Below, in pieces: positions 36,752 to 44,686 of a stretch of 49,173 nucleotides of DNA; the stretch's first letter is position 1, and every line of letters starts with the position of its first letter. The notes below the pieces were generated by a model. The model saw only the letters and a list, made by a program, of their open reading frames with translations. It ran no database searches and was not told the origin of the DNA. The stretch lies in assembly GCA_031260965.1 (NCBI GenBank), contig JAISKK010000006.1:1-49173 (forward strand), in the 5' to 3' direction. Position numbers and translations under genes: made by a program. Source of the stretch: Desulfovibrio sp. (lineage in GTDB: Bacteria > Desulfobacterota > Desulfovibrionia > Desulfovibrionales > Desulfovibrionaceae).

Positions 36752-39700
36752 CGCCCATAGTCGACGAAGCTGTTGAAGCAGTCAAGCAGAGCCTTCTCAT
36801 AGCGCGAAACCGCCAGTTGCAGCTCCTCCAGAAGAATGCCGGCCGCCTCGGCGTCATCCGCCTCTGCGGCCCGCTCCAGACAACGGGAAAGTTTGCCAAG
36901 TTTGACCAGCCCGAAATTTTCCGCCTTCCCGGCCAGCCGCGCGGCCGCTTCCTGGACCAGCACGGTATGTTTTTTCACAAGCCCTTCCTCTGCATCGCGC
37001 GCCGCAGACCCCAGGGAGTCCACAAGACCGGGGACAAGAGGCAGGGCGGTATTCTCAATAGACTCCCCTTCAATACCCGGCAGGGGAAGCGTGAAAAATT
37101 TGCGCTCCGACGTGCCCGGGGCAGACGCCGCCGGACTATTGACTTGCGCATCCCCTTCAGCGCCGCTATCCCGCTTCGGCACTTTTTCCGGCGTCACCGC
37201 CGTTTCTTTTACCGGCGGCTTGTCCAAAGACATGCCCACTTTTGCCTCCAGGGCTTTGTCCTCTTCCCCGCCCTCTTCCTCATCCGGACCGGGGAGAACA
37301 AAGTCCAGCAAAGAACCGGGGGCAGGCGACTTTGCGTATCCGGACCAGGCATCTTCACGCTCTGTTTTGGGCTTTTGCCGCTCCGAAGCGGTCGGAAAGA
37401 CCGGGTCATCTTCGCGTATATCGTCCAGGACAAAGATCGGCGGATCTTCTTTACCTCCGGCAGAACCATCCTGCGCGTGCTCCTGCGGTATGACGTCATC
37501 AGCGGACAAGCCCATAATCATGGGCGCAGCCGGGGCCTCAGCCGCGCTCAAGGCGCTTGCGGCAGAGGAGAACCCTTCTTCCGCCCGGACCCCGGATACG
37601 GCCTGCGGCTGCACAGGAGCGGATATGGGCTTCGGCGTTATGGAGGGACCTATGGAGCGAAGCGGCGGTACGGAAACGGCTGTGGGCTGCGCGGGGGCGG
37701 CCGGCACGAAGCCGGCTATTGGCTTCGGAGCTATGGAGGGGCCGATGCGCCGCCCCTGCACCGGGGTGGCGGGCTTGGCTTGCGATGGGGTGACCACAGG
37801 CTGCGCTTGCGCGGGAGCGGATACGAGCTTCGGCGCTATGGAAGGACCGATGGAGCGGAGCGGCGGTACGGAAACGGCTGTGGGCTGCGCGGGGGCGGCC
37901 GGCACGAAGCCGGCTATTGGCTTCGGAGCTATGGAGGGGCCGATGCGCCGCAACTGCACCGGGGTGGCGGGCTTGGCTTGCGATGGGGTGACCACAGGCT
38001 GCGCTCGCGCGGGAGCGGATACGGACTGCGGCTGCGCGGAGGCGGCCGGTACGAAGTCGGCTATCAGCTTCGGTTGTATGGAGGGGCCGATGGGGCGGCG
38101 CGGCGGTACGGGAGCGGCTGTGGGCTGCGCAGGGGCGGCGGCGGGCTTGAATTTGATTTTGTTTGTCCGCGCCGGCTCCGTCTTTGCATCCCCTGAAGCG
38201 GCAGGCGCGCGTTGCACGGGGGAGATCTTGAATCTGCTTTTGCCTGTTCTCCCCGGATCCGTCCTTACATCCCCCGAAGCAGAATCAGAATGCGCAATCA
38301 GAGCGGTAGCGGCTTGCCCGGCAACAGAATCCGAAACGCTGTCCGGGGCAGTCCAAGGCTGTGCCTGAGGCTGTCCGGGCTTCAGAAAAATAAGGCCAGG
38401 ATCCAGAAAGGGGTCGCCGAAGCTCTTGTTGCTCCCGGCAGCGTCACGCTGCGGGGCTTCATTCCGCGCCTGCCGCTGCTCCTGACCTTCGAAAGTTCCC
38501 GACCCGGGCAGGGAAGGCGCTTCTGCGGACTTATCCGGGGTAGTTGCGACCCCGGCTTGCGCTAAGGGCGGTCCGAGACGCTGAGAGCAGACGCCGGGGT
38601 CCAGAAAAATGTCCCGGAGACGCTTGTTGTTCTCGGTGGCGGCAAGCTGCAGGGCTACATTCCGCGCATACTGCTGTTCAGGGCCTTCAAAAGCGCCCGG
38701 CCCGGACAGGGAAGGCGCTTCAGCGGATTTATCCGGGGTGGTTGCGGCCCCGCCCTGCGCCGGCAGGGATATGGATTTTGCAGACAGGGGAGGGAAGGGA
38801 GGCAGACCAGGATTAAAAAAAGATACGCTCGGTTCCCGGAAAAATTCCCGGGGGCGCGGAGCGTGTTCGGTAGCGGCAAGGTTCAGGGCCAAATTCTGAA
38901 CGTATCCGGGATCTGTATGAATGGGAAGTCCAGTTTTAGGCGCGGTAAAACTCTGTTCTTTTTCCGTCGCGGCTGCTGGAACAATTTCTATTGTTTCCCT
39001 TATGTCGGTTGAAACACTTTTGCCTGTCTCCGTTGCCGGGGTCGGGTCGCCTTGCTCCCACCCGTTTTCCGGACCAGACGCCGCTTTCTGTCCCTCTTCG
39101 TTCTCTTCCGCCTCCGGCTTGTCAGTCAATATAAGGGGAGCAAGGGCGGGCACAGCGTTTCCCACTGTCTCGCGCAGGGCTTCGCGCGAGAAAGGCTTGC
39201 CCAGGGAATGGCTGGCCCCGGCCTTGAGCAGCCGCTCGGCCTGGTCACTGTGTCCAGCTATGACAAGGACGGGAACGGGGCTGCGGCCACCGGCTTCTTC
39301 ATCCATGCGCAGTACGGATATAGCCCGGGCAATATCGGACTCCGGCATGTCGGCATCAAAAATAATCAGAGCCGGAGGGCTTGCCCGGAAAATATCCAGG
39401 ACTTGCGCGTTTATGGAAGATTTGAGATTCTCATGTGGTAAATCGTCAAGATATATGGAGATAATCCTCCGGCTCGCGCTGGTCATATCCGCCAGCAAAA
39501 TGCGGGGGCAATCCGGCAAATCCGCCCCTGTATTCACTCCGGGCATCTCTGCGACCGCATCCGGTTTTTGCGCGAAACCCGTTCCCGCGGCCTCCTTTTC
39601 CATATCCAAAGAGGCAGTCCAGGGTCCTGCAAAAACAGCCCGGGATTCGGGGGAGCTTTCGTCTTCACCCGCTTGTGCTTTGCTTTCCATGCTGACGCTG

Positions 39701-41793
39701 TGCAGCACGGGCATGGGTTCATCATCGTCGCCCGCATCGGCAAAGCGCGCCGCAAGACCTTTGTCGCCCCGGAAGTCCAGTTCCGACTGGACGTAGCCGT
39801 CCGGACCGCTTTCAGCCCCATCTTCAGCAGGAAGGGCGAAATGGGCGGTAAAAGCGATGCGGGTTCCAACCTGCGGCGAATAATCGATTGTAAAAGACCC
39901 GCCGGAACGGGCGGCAAGTTCCCAGGCCATGAAGAAACCGGCGTCCGTACGTTTGGCCGCCCCACTGTCGCTGACGCTGAACAGCAGATCTCCTTCCCCG
40001 CTCCCCCCAACGGCCGGACGCACCGAGAGGCGCACCAGTCCGGAAGAACAGGCCTGCACGGCATTTTGCAAAAGCAGGGTCAAAGCGCCACGCAGACGCG
40101 GGGCGTCGCCTATCAGCAGGGAGGGGCAGACCGGGGCTATGTACCAGGAAAATATCAGCCCCCTGCTTTTGGCCAGAGGCAGGACCATATCATGCACTTC
40201 GCGCACCAGGCTGAGGAGATTAAAAACGAAAGAATTGTCGCCGGACGCGCCACCTTCCAAAATGTCCATGACTTCATCGGGCAGTTCAGACAAGTTTTTC
40301 TCCTTTTCAGAAAAATTCGTATCCCGCGCCGCGACAGGCGCCTTTGCCTCTTCTCCATCCGCCTCATGCTCTACGGGGATGTCTTCTTCTTCAGACGCCC
40401 CCTTAGGCGCGGCTTTTTCCGCAACAGCGTCCGGAAGCTGACCACCGGATATAGTGACTTCCACAGGAGGCAGCGCGTTGTGCTGACTTTGCGCGGAAAG
40501 ACTGGAGAAGGGTTCAATCCCGATCTGCAAGGCGCTGTCCGCGCCGGTTTCATTTGCTTCAACTTCGTTGACGCTGATCTCGTTTACCTCAACACGCGCT
40601 CTTTTGGGTATGCGGGCCAGAGTCAGGCCTAGTCCGCCCACGGCCAGACCCCAGAGGGCGCCTTGGGCCGCCAGGGGATGAATATTCGGATATTGCAGGG
40701 CGCAAAGGGCGAGCACGGCGCCGAGGACAGGCATAATCACCGCCCCGCAGAAGGCCAGGGCGCCGGATTCTTTGGCGGTCAAGGCGGAGAAGCACACGGG
40801 CAAAAGAGGAATAAGCAGCAGAGGCCAGACGGGGAAAAGCCTGGGCGCCCAGGGTAATCCCGGCAGGAGCGGGGCCAGGACCAAAGCCACGCCCAGGACC
40901 GAACACAGAAAAAAGATGTTTTTTCTCCAGGAGAGATTTTCCCCCGCAGTAAGCATACTGCGTCCAACGTGCGGCAGCAGAAACAGGGAAAGCCCCGGCG
41001 CAAGCAGGGGGGGAAGATCCACCGGACTTGGGATCTGTCCCTGCGGAGGAAGGGAAAGACGGCTCTGGACCAAAACGCAGCCCAAAAAAAATGCGGCCCA
41101 CAAGGCCCACTGCGCCCGGTCCGCGATGGCGCGTAAAAAGCAGACCAGCAAAGCGGCTATGATGATGCCGGGCAACAACAGTTCCGAGGGCAAAAGGTCC
41201 GTATCGACCGCGTCAAGCGAACTTACCAGCGGGGCAAACCAGAGACCGGGCATTTCCTGCAGACGGATATAGACGTTCAAGGGCAGAAGACCCGGCTCCG
41301 GCAGTCGCATTTCCTCCAGAGAATTGATATGCGCGCCACGCCAGGTCTCAGTGGAAGAAAGCGAAGCCGCGGCTTCCGGAAAAAAAACCTCCGCCCCGCC
41401 CGGGGGAAGCTGCCCCAGGCGCATGACCAGACGACTCCGGGCCGGCGCGGGCAAAGCAGACAATCCGGGTTGCTGGCCCCGTACAAGGGTCAGCCGGATC
41501 CAGAGGGGACCGCCGCCTTTCAAGGGCATCATCCCCTCGAAGGGGACAAAACGGTCCTGACAGACCGTCGAACTTACAAACTGGATGCCTTGCTTGCCTT
41601 TGGGGTCCGTGGTCCAGGCGAAAAACGGCAACAGGGATTGCGGGGCCGAAACCCTGTCCACCGCAAGATCCTTTGCCCTGACAGACGGCGCGCCAAAGGC
41701 GCAGATCAGCCCCAAACTCAGAATCAGCCCAAGGATCAGACCGACCGGGAGAAGTTTCCCCAAGCCGCTCAGCTTTTCAAGACTTTTCCGCAC
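36748..41793 (-). CDS. 1681-aa hybrid sensor kinase-like protein: multi-TM N-terminus, degenerate HATPase-like, REC-like, Pro/Ala-rich repeats, HPt-like C-terminus
   Basis: LLLQNAVQACSSG...VSDSGAAKR; ILLADMTSASRRIISIYL...IIFDADMPES...LGKPFSREAL; Pro-rich repeats; C-terminal HPt-like helices. Confidence 0.75.
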   Translation of the reverse strand: MRKSLEKLSGLGKLLPVGLILGLILSLGLICAFGAPSVRAKDLAVDRVSAPQSLLPFFAWTTDPKGKQGIQFVSSTVCQDRFVPFEGMMPLKGGGPLWIRLTLVRGQQPGLSALPAPARSRLVMRLGQLPPGGAEVFFPEAAASLSSTETWRGAHINSLEEMRLPEPGLLPLNVYIRLQEMPGLWFAPLVSSLDAVDTDLLPSELLLPGIIIAALLVCFLRAIADRAQWALWAAFFLGCVLVQSRLSLPPQGQIPSPVDLPPLLAPGLSLFLLPHVGRSMLTAGENLSWRKNIFFLCSVLGVALVLAPLLPGLPWAPRLFPVWPLLLIPLLPVCFSALTAKESGALAFCGAVIMPVLGAVLALCALQYPNIHPLAAQGALWGLAVGGLGLTLARIPKRARVEVNEISVNEVEANETGADSALQIGIEPFSSLSAQSQHNALPPVEVTISGGQLPDAVAEKAAPKGASEEEDIPVEHEADGEEAKAPVAARDTNFSEKEKNLSELPDEVMDILEGGASGDNSFVFNLLSLVREVHDMVLPLAKSRGLIFSWYIAPVCPSLLIGDAPRLRGALTLLLQNAVQACSSGLVRLSVRPAVGGSGEGDLLFSVSDSGAAKRTDAGFFMAWELAARSGGSFTIDYSPQVGTRIAFTAHFALPAEDGAESGPDGYVQSELDFRGDKGLAARFADAGDDDEPMPVLHSVSMESKAQAGEDESSPESRAVFAGPWTASLDMEKEAAGTGFAQKPDAVAEMPGVNTGADLPDCPRILLADMTSASRRIISIYLDDLPHENLKSSINAQVLDIFRASPPALIIFDADMPESDIARAISVLRMDEEAGGRSPVPVLVIAGHSDQAERLLKAGASHSLGKPFSREALRETVGNAVPALAPLILTDKPEAEENEEGQKAASGPENGWEQGDPTPATETGKSVSTDIRETIEIVPAAATEKEQSFTAPKTGLPIHTDPGYVQNLALNLAATEHAPRPREFFREPSVSFFNPGLPPFPPLSAKSISLPAQGGAATTPDKSAEAPSLSGPGAFEGPEQQYARNVALQLAATENNKRLRDIFLDPGVCSQRLGPPLAQAGVATTPDKSAEAPSLPGSGTFEGQEQRQARNEAPQRDAAGSNKSFGDPFLDPGLIFLKPGQPQAQPWTAPDSVSDSVAGQAATALIAHSDSASGDVRTDPGRTGKSRFKISPVQRAPAASGDAKTEPARTNKIKFKPAAAPAQPTAAPVPPRRPIGPSIQPKLIADFVPAASAQPQSVSAPARAQPVVTPSQAKPATPVQLRRIGPSIAPKPIAGFVPAAPAQPTAVSVPPLRSIGPSIAPKLVSAPAQAQPVVTPSQAKPATPVQGRRIGPSIAPKPIAGFVPAAPAQPTAVSVPPLRSIGPSITPKPISAPVQPQAVSGVRAEEGFSSAASALSAAEAPAAPMIMGLSADDVIPQEHAQDGSAGGKEDPPIFVLDDIREDDPVFPTASERQKPKTEREDAWSGYAKSPAPGSLLDFVLPGPDEEEGGEEDKALEAKVGMSLDKPPVKETAVTPEKVPKRDSGAEGDAQVNSPAASAPGTSERKFFTLPLPGIEGESIENTALPLVPGLVDSLGSAARDAEEGLVKKHTVLVQEAAARLAGKAENFGLVKLGKLSRCLERAAEADDAEAAGILLEELQLAVSRYEKALLDCFNSFVDYGR
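37625..38120. repeat. Intragenic repeats encoding Pro-rich IGPSIAPKPIAGFVPAAPAQP-type units
   Basis: Minus translation repeats RRIGPSIAPKPIAGFVPAAPAQPTAVSVPPLRSIGPSIAPKLVSAPAQAQPVVTPSQAKPATPVQ almost verbatim; DNA blocks cggagcggcggtacggaaacggctgtgggctgcgcgggggcggccggcacgaagccggctattggcttcgg recur. Confidence 0.9.
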
Positions 41794-41807
41794 GCTGTGT
41801 TCCCATG

Positions 41808-42443
41808 TTATTTCAGATGCTCAAGCATATCCGCGAGACGATCCCCCGAGGGGGTCCTGGCATCAGGATTTTTGCGCAAAAGCGCGCGCCAGGTTTTAAG
41901 GGCCTCGTCTTTCTTATTAAGATCAAAATACATGACAATACCGGAATTGAACAGGGCCTGCTCGTGTCCTGGGTCAAGCGCCAGAGCCTTCTGAAAATAT
42001 TCCAGGGCTTTGTCATGGCGTTTCATTTCCCTGTACATCACGCCGCAGTCCACCAGAATGTTCGGATTGCCGGGTTGTAATTCAATAGCCTTGTTATAGG
42101 CGTTAACGGCCTTTTCCGGTTCGCCGGCGTCAAAATACAGGTTGCCGAGATGTTCCCAGGTTTCCGCCCGGTCGGGGTTACGGCGCGCGTCTTCCTCATG
42201 CTGGAATATGGATTGCAGAATCTCCTTTTTCCGTCCCATCTCCGCCGCCCCGTCCGCACTCAAGGGACGTTTCTGCCCACCCTCGGGACCGGAAAACCCG
42301 CCCGCGGGCAACACATAACGTCCCGCGCAGACTCCCAGGACCAGGGTTAAAGCCAAGGCCAGCAGGAAGGTCGAACGCCGCACATAAAGCCCCACGCTCA
42401 CCTGCCGGCCGAGAAACTCCAGATCCTTTTGCGAATATTGCAT
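41808..42443 (-). CDS. TPR-repeat membrane protein
   Basis: N-terminal TM, then PDRAETWEHLGNLYFDAGEPEKAVNAYNKAIELQPGNPNILVDCGVMYREMKRHDKALEYFQKALALDPGHEQALFNSGIV. Confidence 0.88.
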   Translation of the reverse strand: MQYSQKDLEFLGRQVSVGLYVRRSTFLLALALTLVLGVCAGRYVLPAGGFSGPEGGQKRPLSADGAAEMGRKKEILQSIFQHEEDARRNPDRAETWEHLGNLYFDAGEPEKAVNAYNKAIELQPGNPNILVDCGVMYREMKRHDKALEYFQKALALDPGHEQALFNSGIVMYFDLNKKDEALKTWRALLRKNPDARTPSGDRLADMLEHLK

Positions 42444-42460
42444 GACAACCTCTTGAATAG

Positions 42461-43444
42461 TTAACGCCGCAAACTACAACCCGATGCCGAAGCCGCCTGT
42501 CCGGCAACACCGAAAGCTGCCTCATGGCGGCGGAAAAATTCGTCCAGCCTGAAATGGTGTTCCTGGGTTCCGTGCCTCTCTATGCAATAGGCGGCGCAGG
42601 TAGAACCGAGACGAGCGCATTCGGCCAAAGGCCTGCCGAGCAGAAGTCCCTTGATCAACCCGGCCCTGAAGGCATCTCCCGCCCCGGTCGGGTCCGCCAC
42701 ATTTTGCACGGGCACACTGGAGACAGCTTCTTCCGCGCGGCCTTTCTCCAGAACCAGGGAACCCTTTTCTCCCAGAGTAATCACCAGTCCGCGCCGGGTA
42801 CAATTGACCAGTTCCTCCCTGCCAAGGCCCGTCATTTTCATGATCAAGCTGATCTCGTAATCATTGCCGACAAGCAGATAAGCCCCGTCAATGCGTTCGC
42901 GCAGATCGGCAGGCGAAAGAATGGGGATCTGCTGGGCCGGATCATAAATATAGCGAATGCCTTTTTTCTTGTACAAAAGCGGGTGCGCGTTCATATCTTC
43001 CGGATTGCTCGGGCAGATTATGGCCATGTCCCTGTCCGGGTCCAGGGCGGGAAACTTGTACAGGCTTGGAGACATCATGGCTGCGGCATGAAAACCCGTG
43101 ATCTGGTTGTTGCTCTGATCGGTTATGATATAGGCCGCCGCCGTCAGATCTTCCTCAAGGCAGCGCACGGCTTCCAGGGAAAGGCCGCGCTTTTCCAGGA
43201 TATCCCGGTAGCGCTCGAAATCCCTGCCCACTGTGGCGACGATAAGGGGCTTTTCCTCCAGCAAATTCAAACTGTAAGCAATGTTTCCGGCATTGCCGCC
43301 AAGTTTTTCTTCCAGACGGTCAATAAAAAATGAAACGTTCAGGTTATGAATCTGGTCTGGCAAAATGGCGTCCATGAATTTTCCGGGGAAATTCATGATG
43401 CGGTCATAAGCCACGGACCCGGTGATGAATATGGCCAAGCTCAA
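42461..43444 (-). CDS. PfkB family carbohydrate/nucleoside kinase
   Basis: KLGGNAGNIAYSLNLL; NVADPTGAGDAFRAGLIKGLL. Confidence 0.92.
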   Translation of the reverse strand: MSLAIFITGSVAYDRIMNFPGKFMDAILPDQIHNLNVSFFIDRLEEKLGGNAGNIAYSLNLLEEKPLIVATVGRDFERYRDILEKRGLSLEAVRCLEEDLTAAAYIITDQSNNQITGFHAAAMMSPSLYKFPALDPDRDMAIICPSNPEDMNAHPLLYKKKGIRYIYDPAQQIPILSPADLRERIDGAYLLVGNDYEISLIMKMTGLGREELVNCTRRGLVITLGEKGSLVLEKGRAEEAVSSVPVQNVADPTGAGDAFRAGLIKGLLLGRPLAECARLGSTCAAYCIERHGTQEHHFRLDEFFRRHEAAFGVAGQAASASGCSLRR

Positions 43445-43758
43445 CTCCTTGTTTGGTCTTCAATCCATTGCAGGAAGGGCGCAAAAGCGCATTCGACAGG
43501 CAGGGCGACGATGCAGGGAACTTCATAGGGATGAAGCGCGCGCACGCATTTTTCAAGGGCCGGATAATGCTTGCGCATCGTCTTCAGAATGCAGACGCAC
43601 TCGCTTCTTCTGCTGATTTCTCCCTGCCAGCGGTAAAGCGAACGGATGCCGCCAAGAATGTTCGCCCCGGCGCAAAGCCTCTCTTCCAGAAGGGCCTCGA
43701 CGATCCGCAGAGCGCTTGTTTCATCCGGGGTCGTAATATATACAAAAAGCGCACTCAT
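43441..43758 (-). CDS. cutA: Divalent cation tolerance protein CutA
   Basis: MSALFVYITTPDETSALRIVEALLEERLCAGANILGGIRSLYRWQGEI...HPYEVPCIVALPV. Confidence 0.93.
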   Translation of the reverse strand: MSALFVYITTPDETSALRIVEALLEERLCAGANILGGIRSLYRWQGEISRRSECVCILKTMRKHYPALEKCVRALHPYEVPCIVALPVECAFAPFLQWIEDQTRS

Positions 43759-43863
43759 CCTGTGAGATCCCTTAAACCCGTCAAAGCGGTTGCACCCCAT
43801 TGCGCCTGTTGACCAGCCATATGTGCGCGGGCCGACTATAGCTAAATAATTTCGCCTTGACAA

Positions 43864-44538
43864 ATGGAAGGCGCGGAAAGGAAAGGTCTTATGGACAGAA
43901 AAAAACACAACCCCGAAGAGATTGCTGGAAAAATGCTCGAAATTTTGCGGACCCTTTATCCCAACCCCGGTGGTTTTTTACATGCTGACAGCCCCTGGCA
44001 GTTGCTGGTGGCGACGCAGCTTTCCGCCCAGTGTACGGATGAGCGCGTAAACAGCGTTACTCCTGCCCTTTTCGCCCGTCTTCCCGACCCCGGGGCCATG
44101 GCCGACGCGAACCAGGACGAGGTCGAAAGTCTGGTCCGCTCAACCGGCTTTTACCGCAACAAGGCAAAAAATCTGATCGGCGCGGCCAAACGCGTTCTGG
44201 AATTTTACGGCGGCGAAGTGCCGGGGACCATGGACGAGATGCTGACTCTGCCCGGTATTGCCCGCAAAAGCGCCAACGTCATCCTTTTCGGAGCCTTCGG
44301 CGTTAACGCGGGTTTAGCTGTGGACACTCATGTCAAGCGCCTGGCCTGGCGTCTGGGGCTTACGCAGGAAACAGACCCGGTCAGGATTGAACAGGATCTG
44401 CTGCCCCTTTTCCCCAGGGAAGAATGGGGAAACACCAATCACCGCATGGTGAGCTTCGGACGAGAAGTCTGCAAAGCCCGCTCTCCGCTCTGCCCGGACT
44501 GCGAGGCAAAAATTTTCTGTCCCCGGCGCGGGCTTTGA
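43864..44538 (+). CDS. nth: Endonuclease III
   Basis: HhH LPGIARKSANVIL, VDTHVKRLAWRLGL; C-x6-C-x2-C-x5-C FeS motif CKARSPLCPDCEAKIFC. Start could be the later ATG (MDRKKHNPEE). Confidence 0.95.
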   Translation: MEGAERKGLMDRKKHNPEEIAGKMLEILRTLYPNPGGFLHADSPWQLLVATQLSAQCTDERVNSVTPALFARLPDPGAMADANQDEVESLVRSTGFYRNKAKNLIGAAKRVLEFYGGEVPGTMDEMLTLPGIARKSANVILFGAFGVNAGLAVDTHVKRLAWRLGLTQETDPVRIEQDLLPLFPREEWGNTNHRMVSFGREVCKARSPLCPDCEAKIFCPRRGL

Positions 44539-44581
44539 AGGGCCGCCTTGCAGGGACTGATTGCCGATTTTGCCTGCTGTC

Positions 44582-44609
44582 CACAGCTTGCCCTTCCGGA
44601 CAAGCTGTG
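44582..44609. terminator. Stem-loop between nth and lptD
   Basis: CACAGCTTG-CCCTTCCGGA-CAAGCTGTG; no clear T tract. Confidence 0.4.
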
Positions 44610-44686
44610 CTAACACCAACTCCGGACTCTGGTCTTGCCCGGACCCGGGTTCTGCCTTTACCACACCCCAAGCCGCCGGGAAACTG

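Noticed and set aside
37625-38120. Possible CRISPR-like array
   Set aside because: Repeats are in-frame coding units without regular unique spacers; no cas genes in the window.
36718-38368. Two long plus-strand ORFs (492 and 510 aa) with RGGGRHEAGYWLRSYGGADAP-type repeats
   Set aside because: Antisense to the Pro/Ala-rich repeats of the hybrid-kinase-like gene; the repetition is inherited from the sense strand.
44582-44609. Inverted repeat as a fourth copy of the dxr-type palindrome
   Set aside because: Sequence (CACAGCTTG/CAAGCTGTG) and outer ends do not match copies A-C; more likely an intergenic hairpin.
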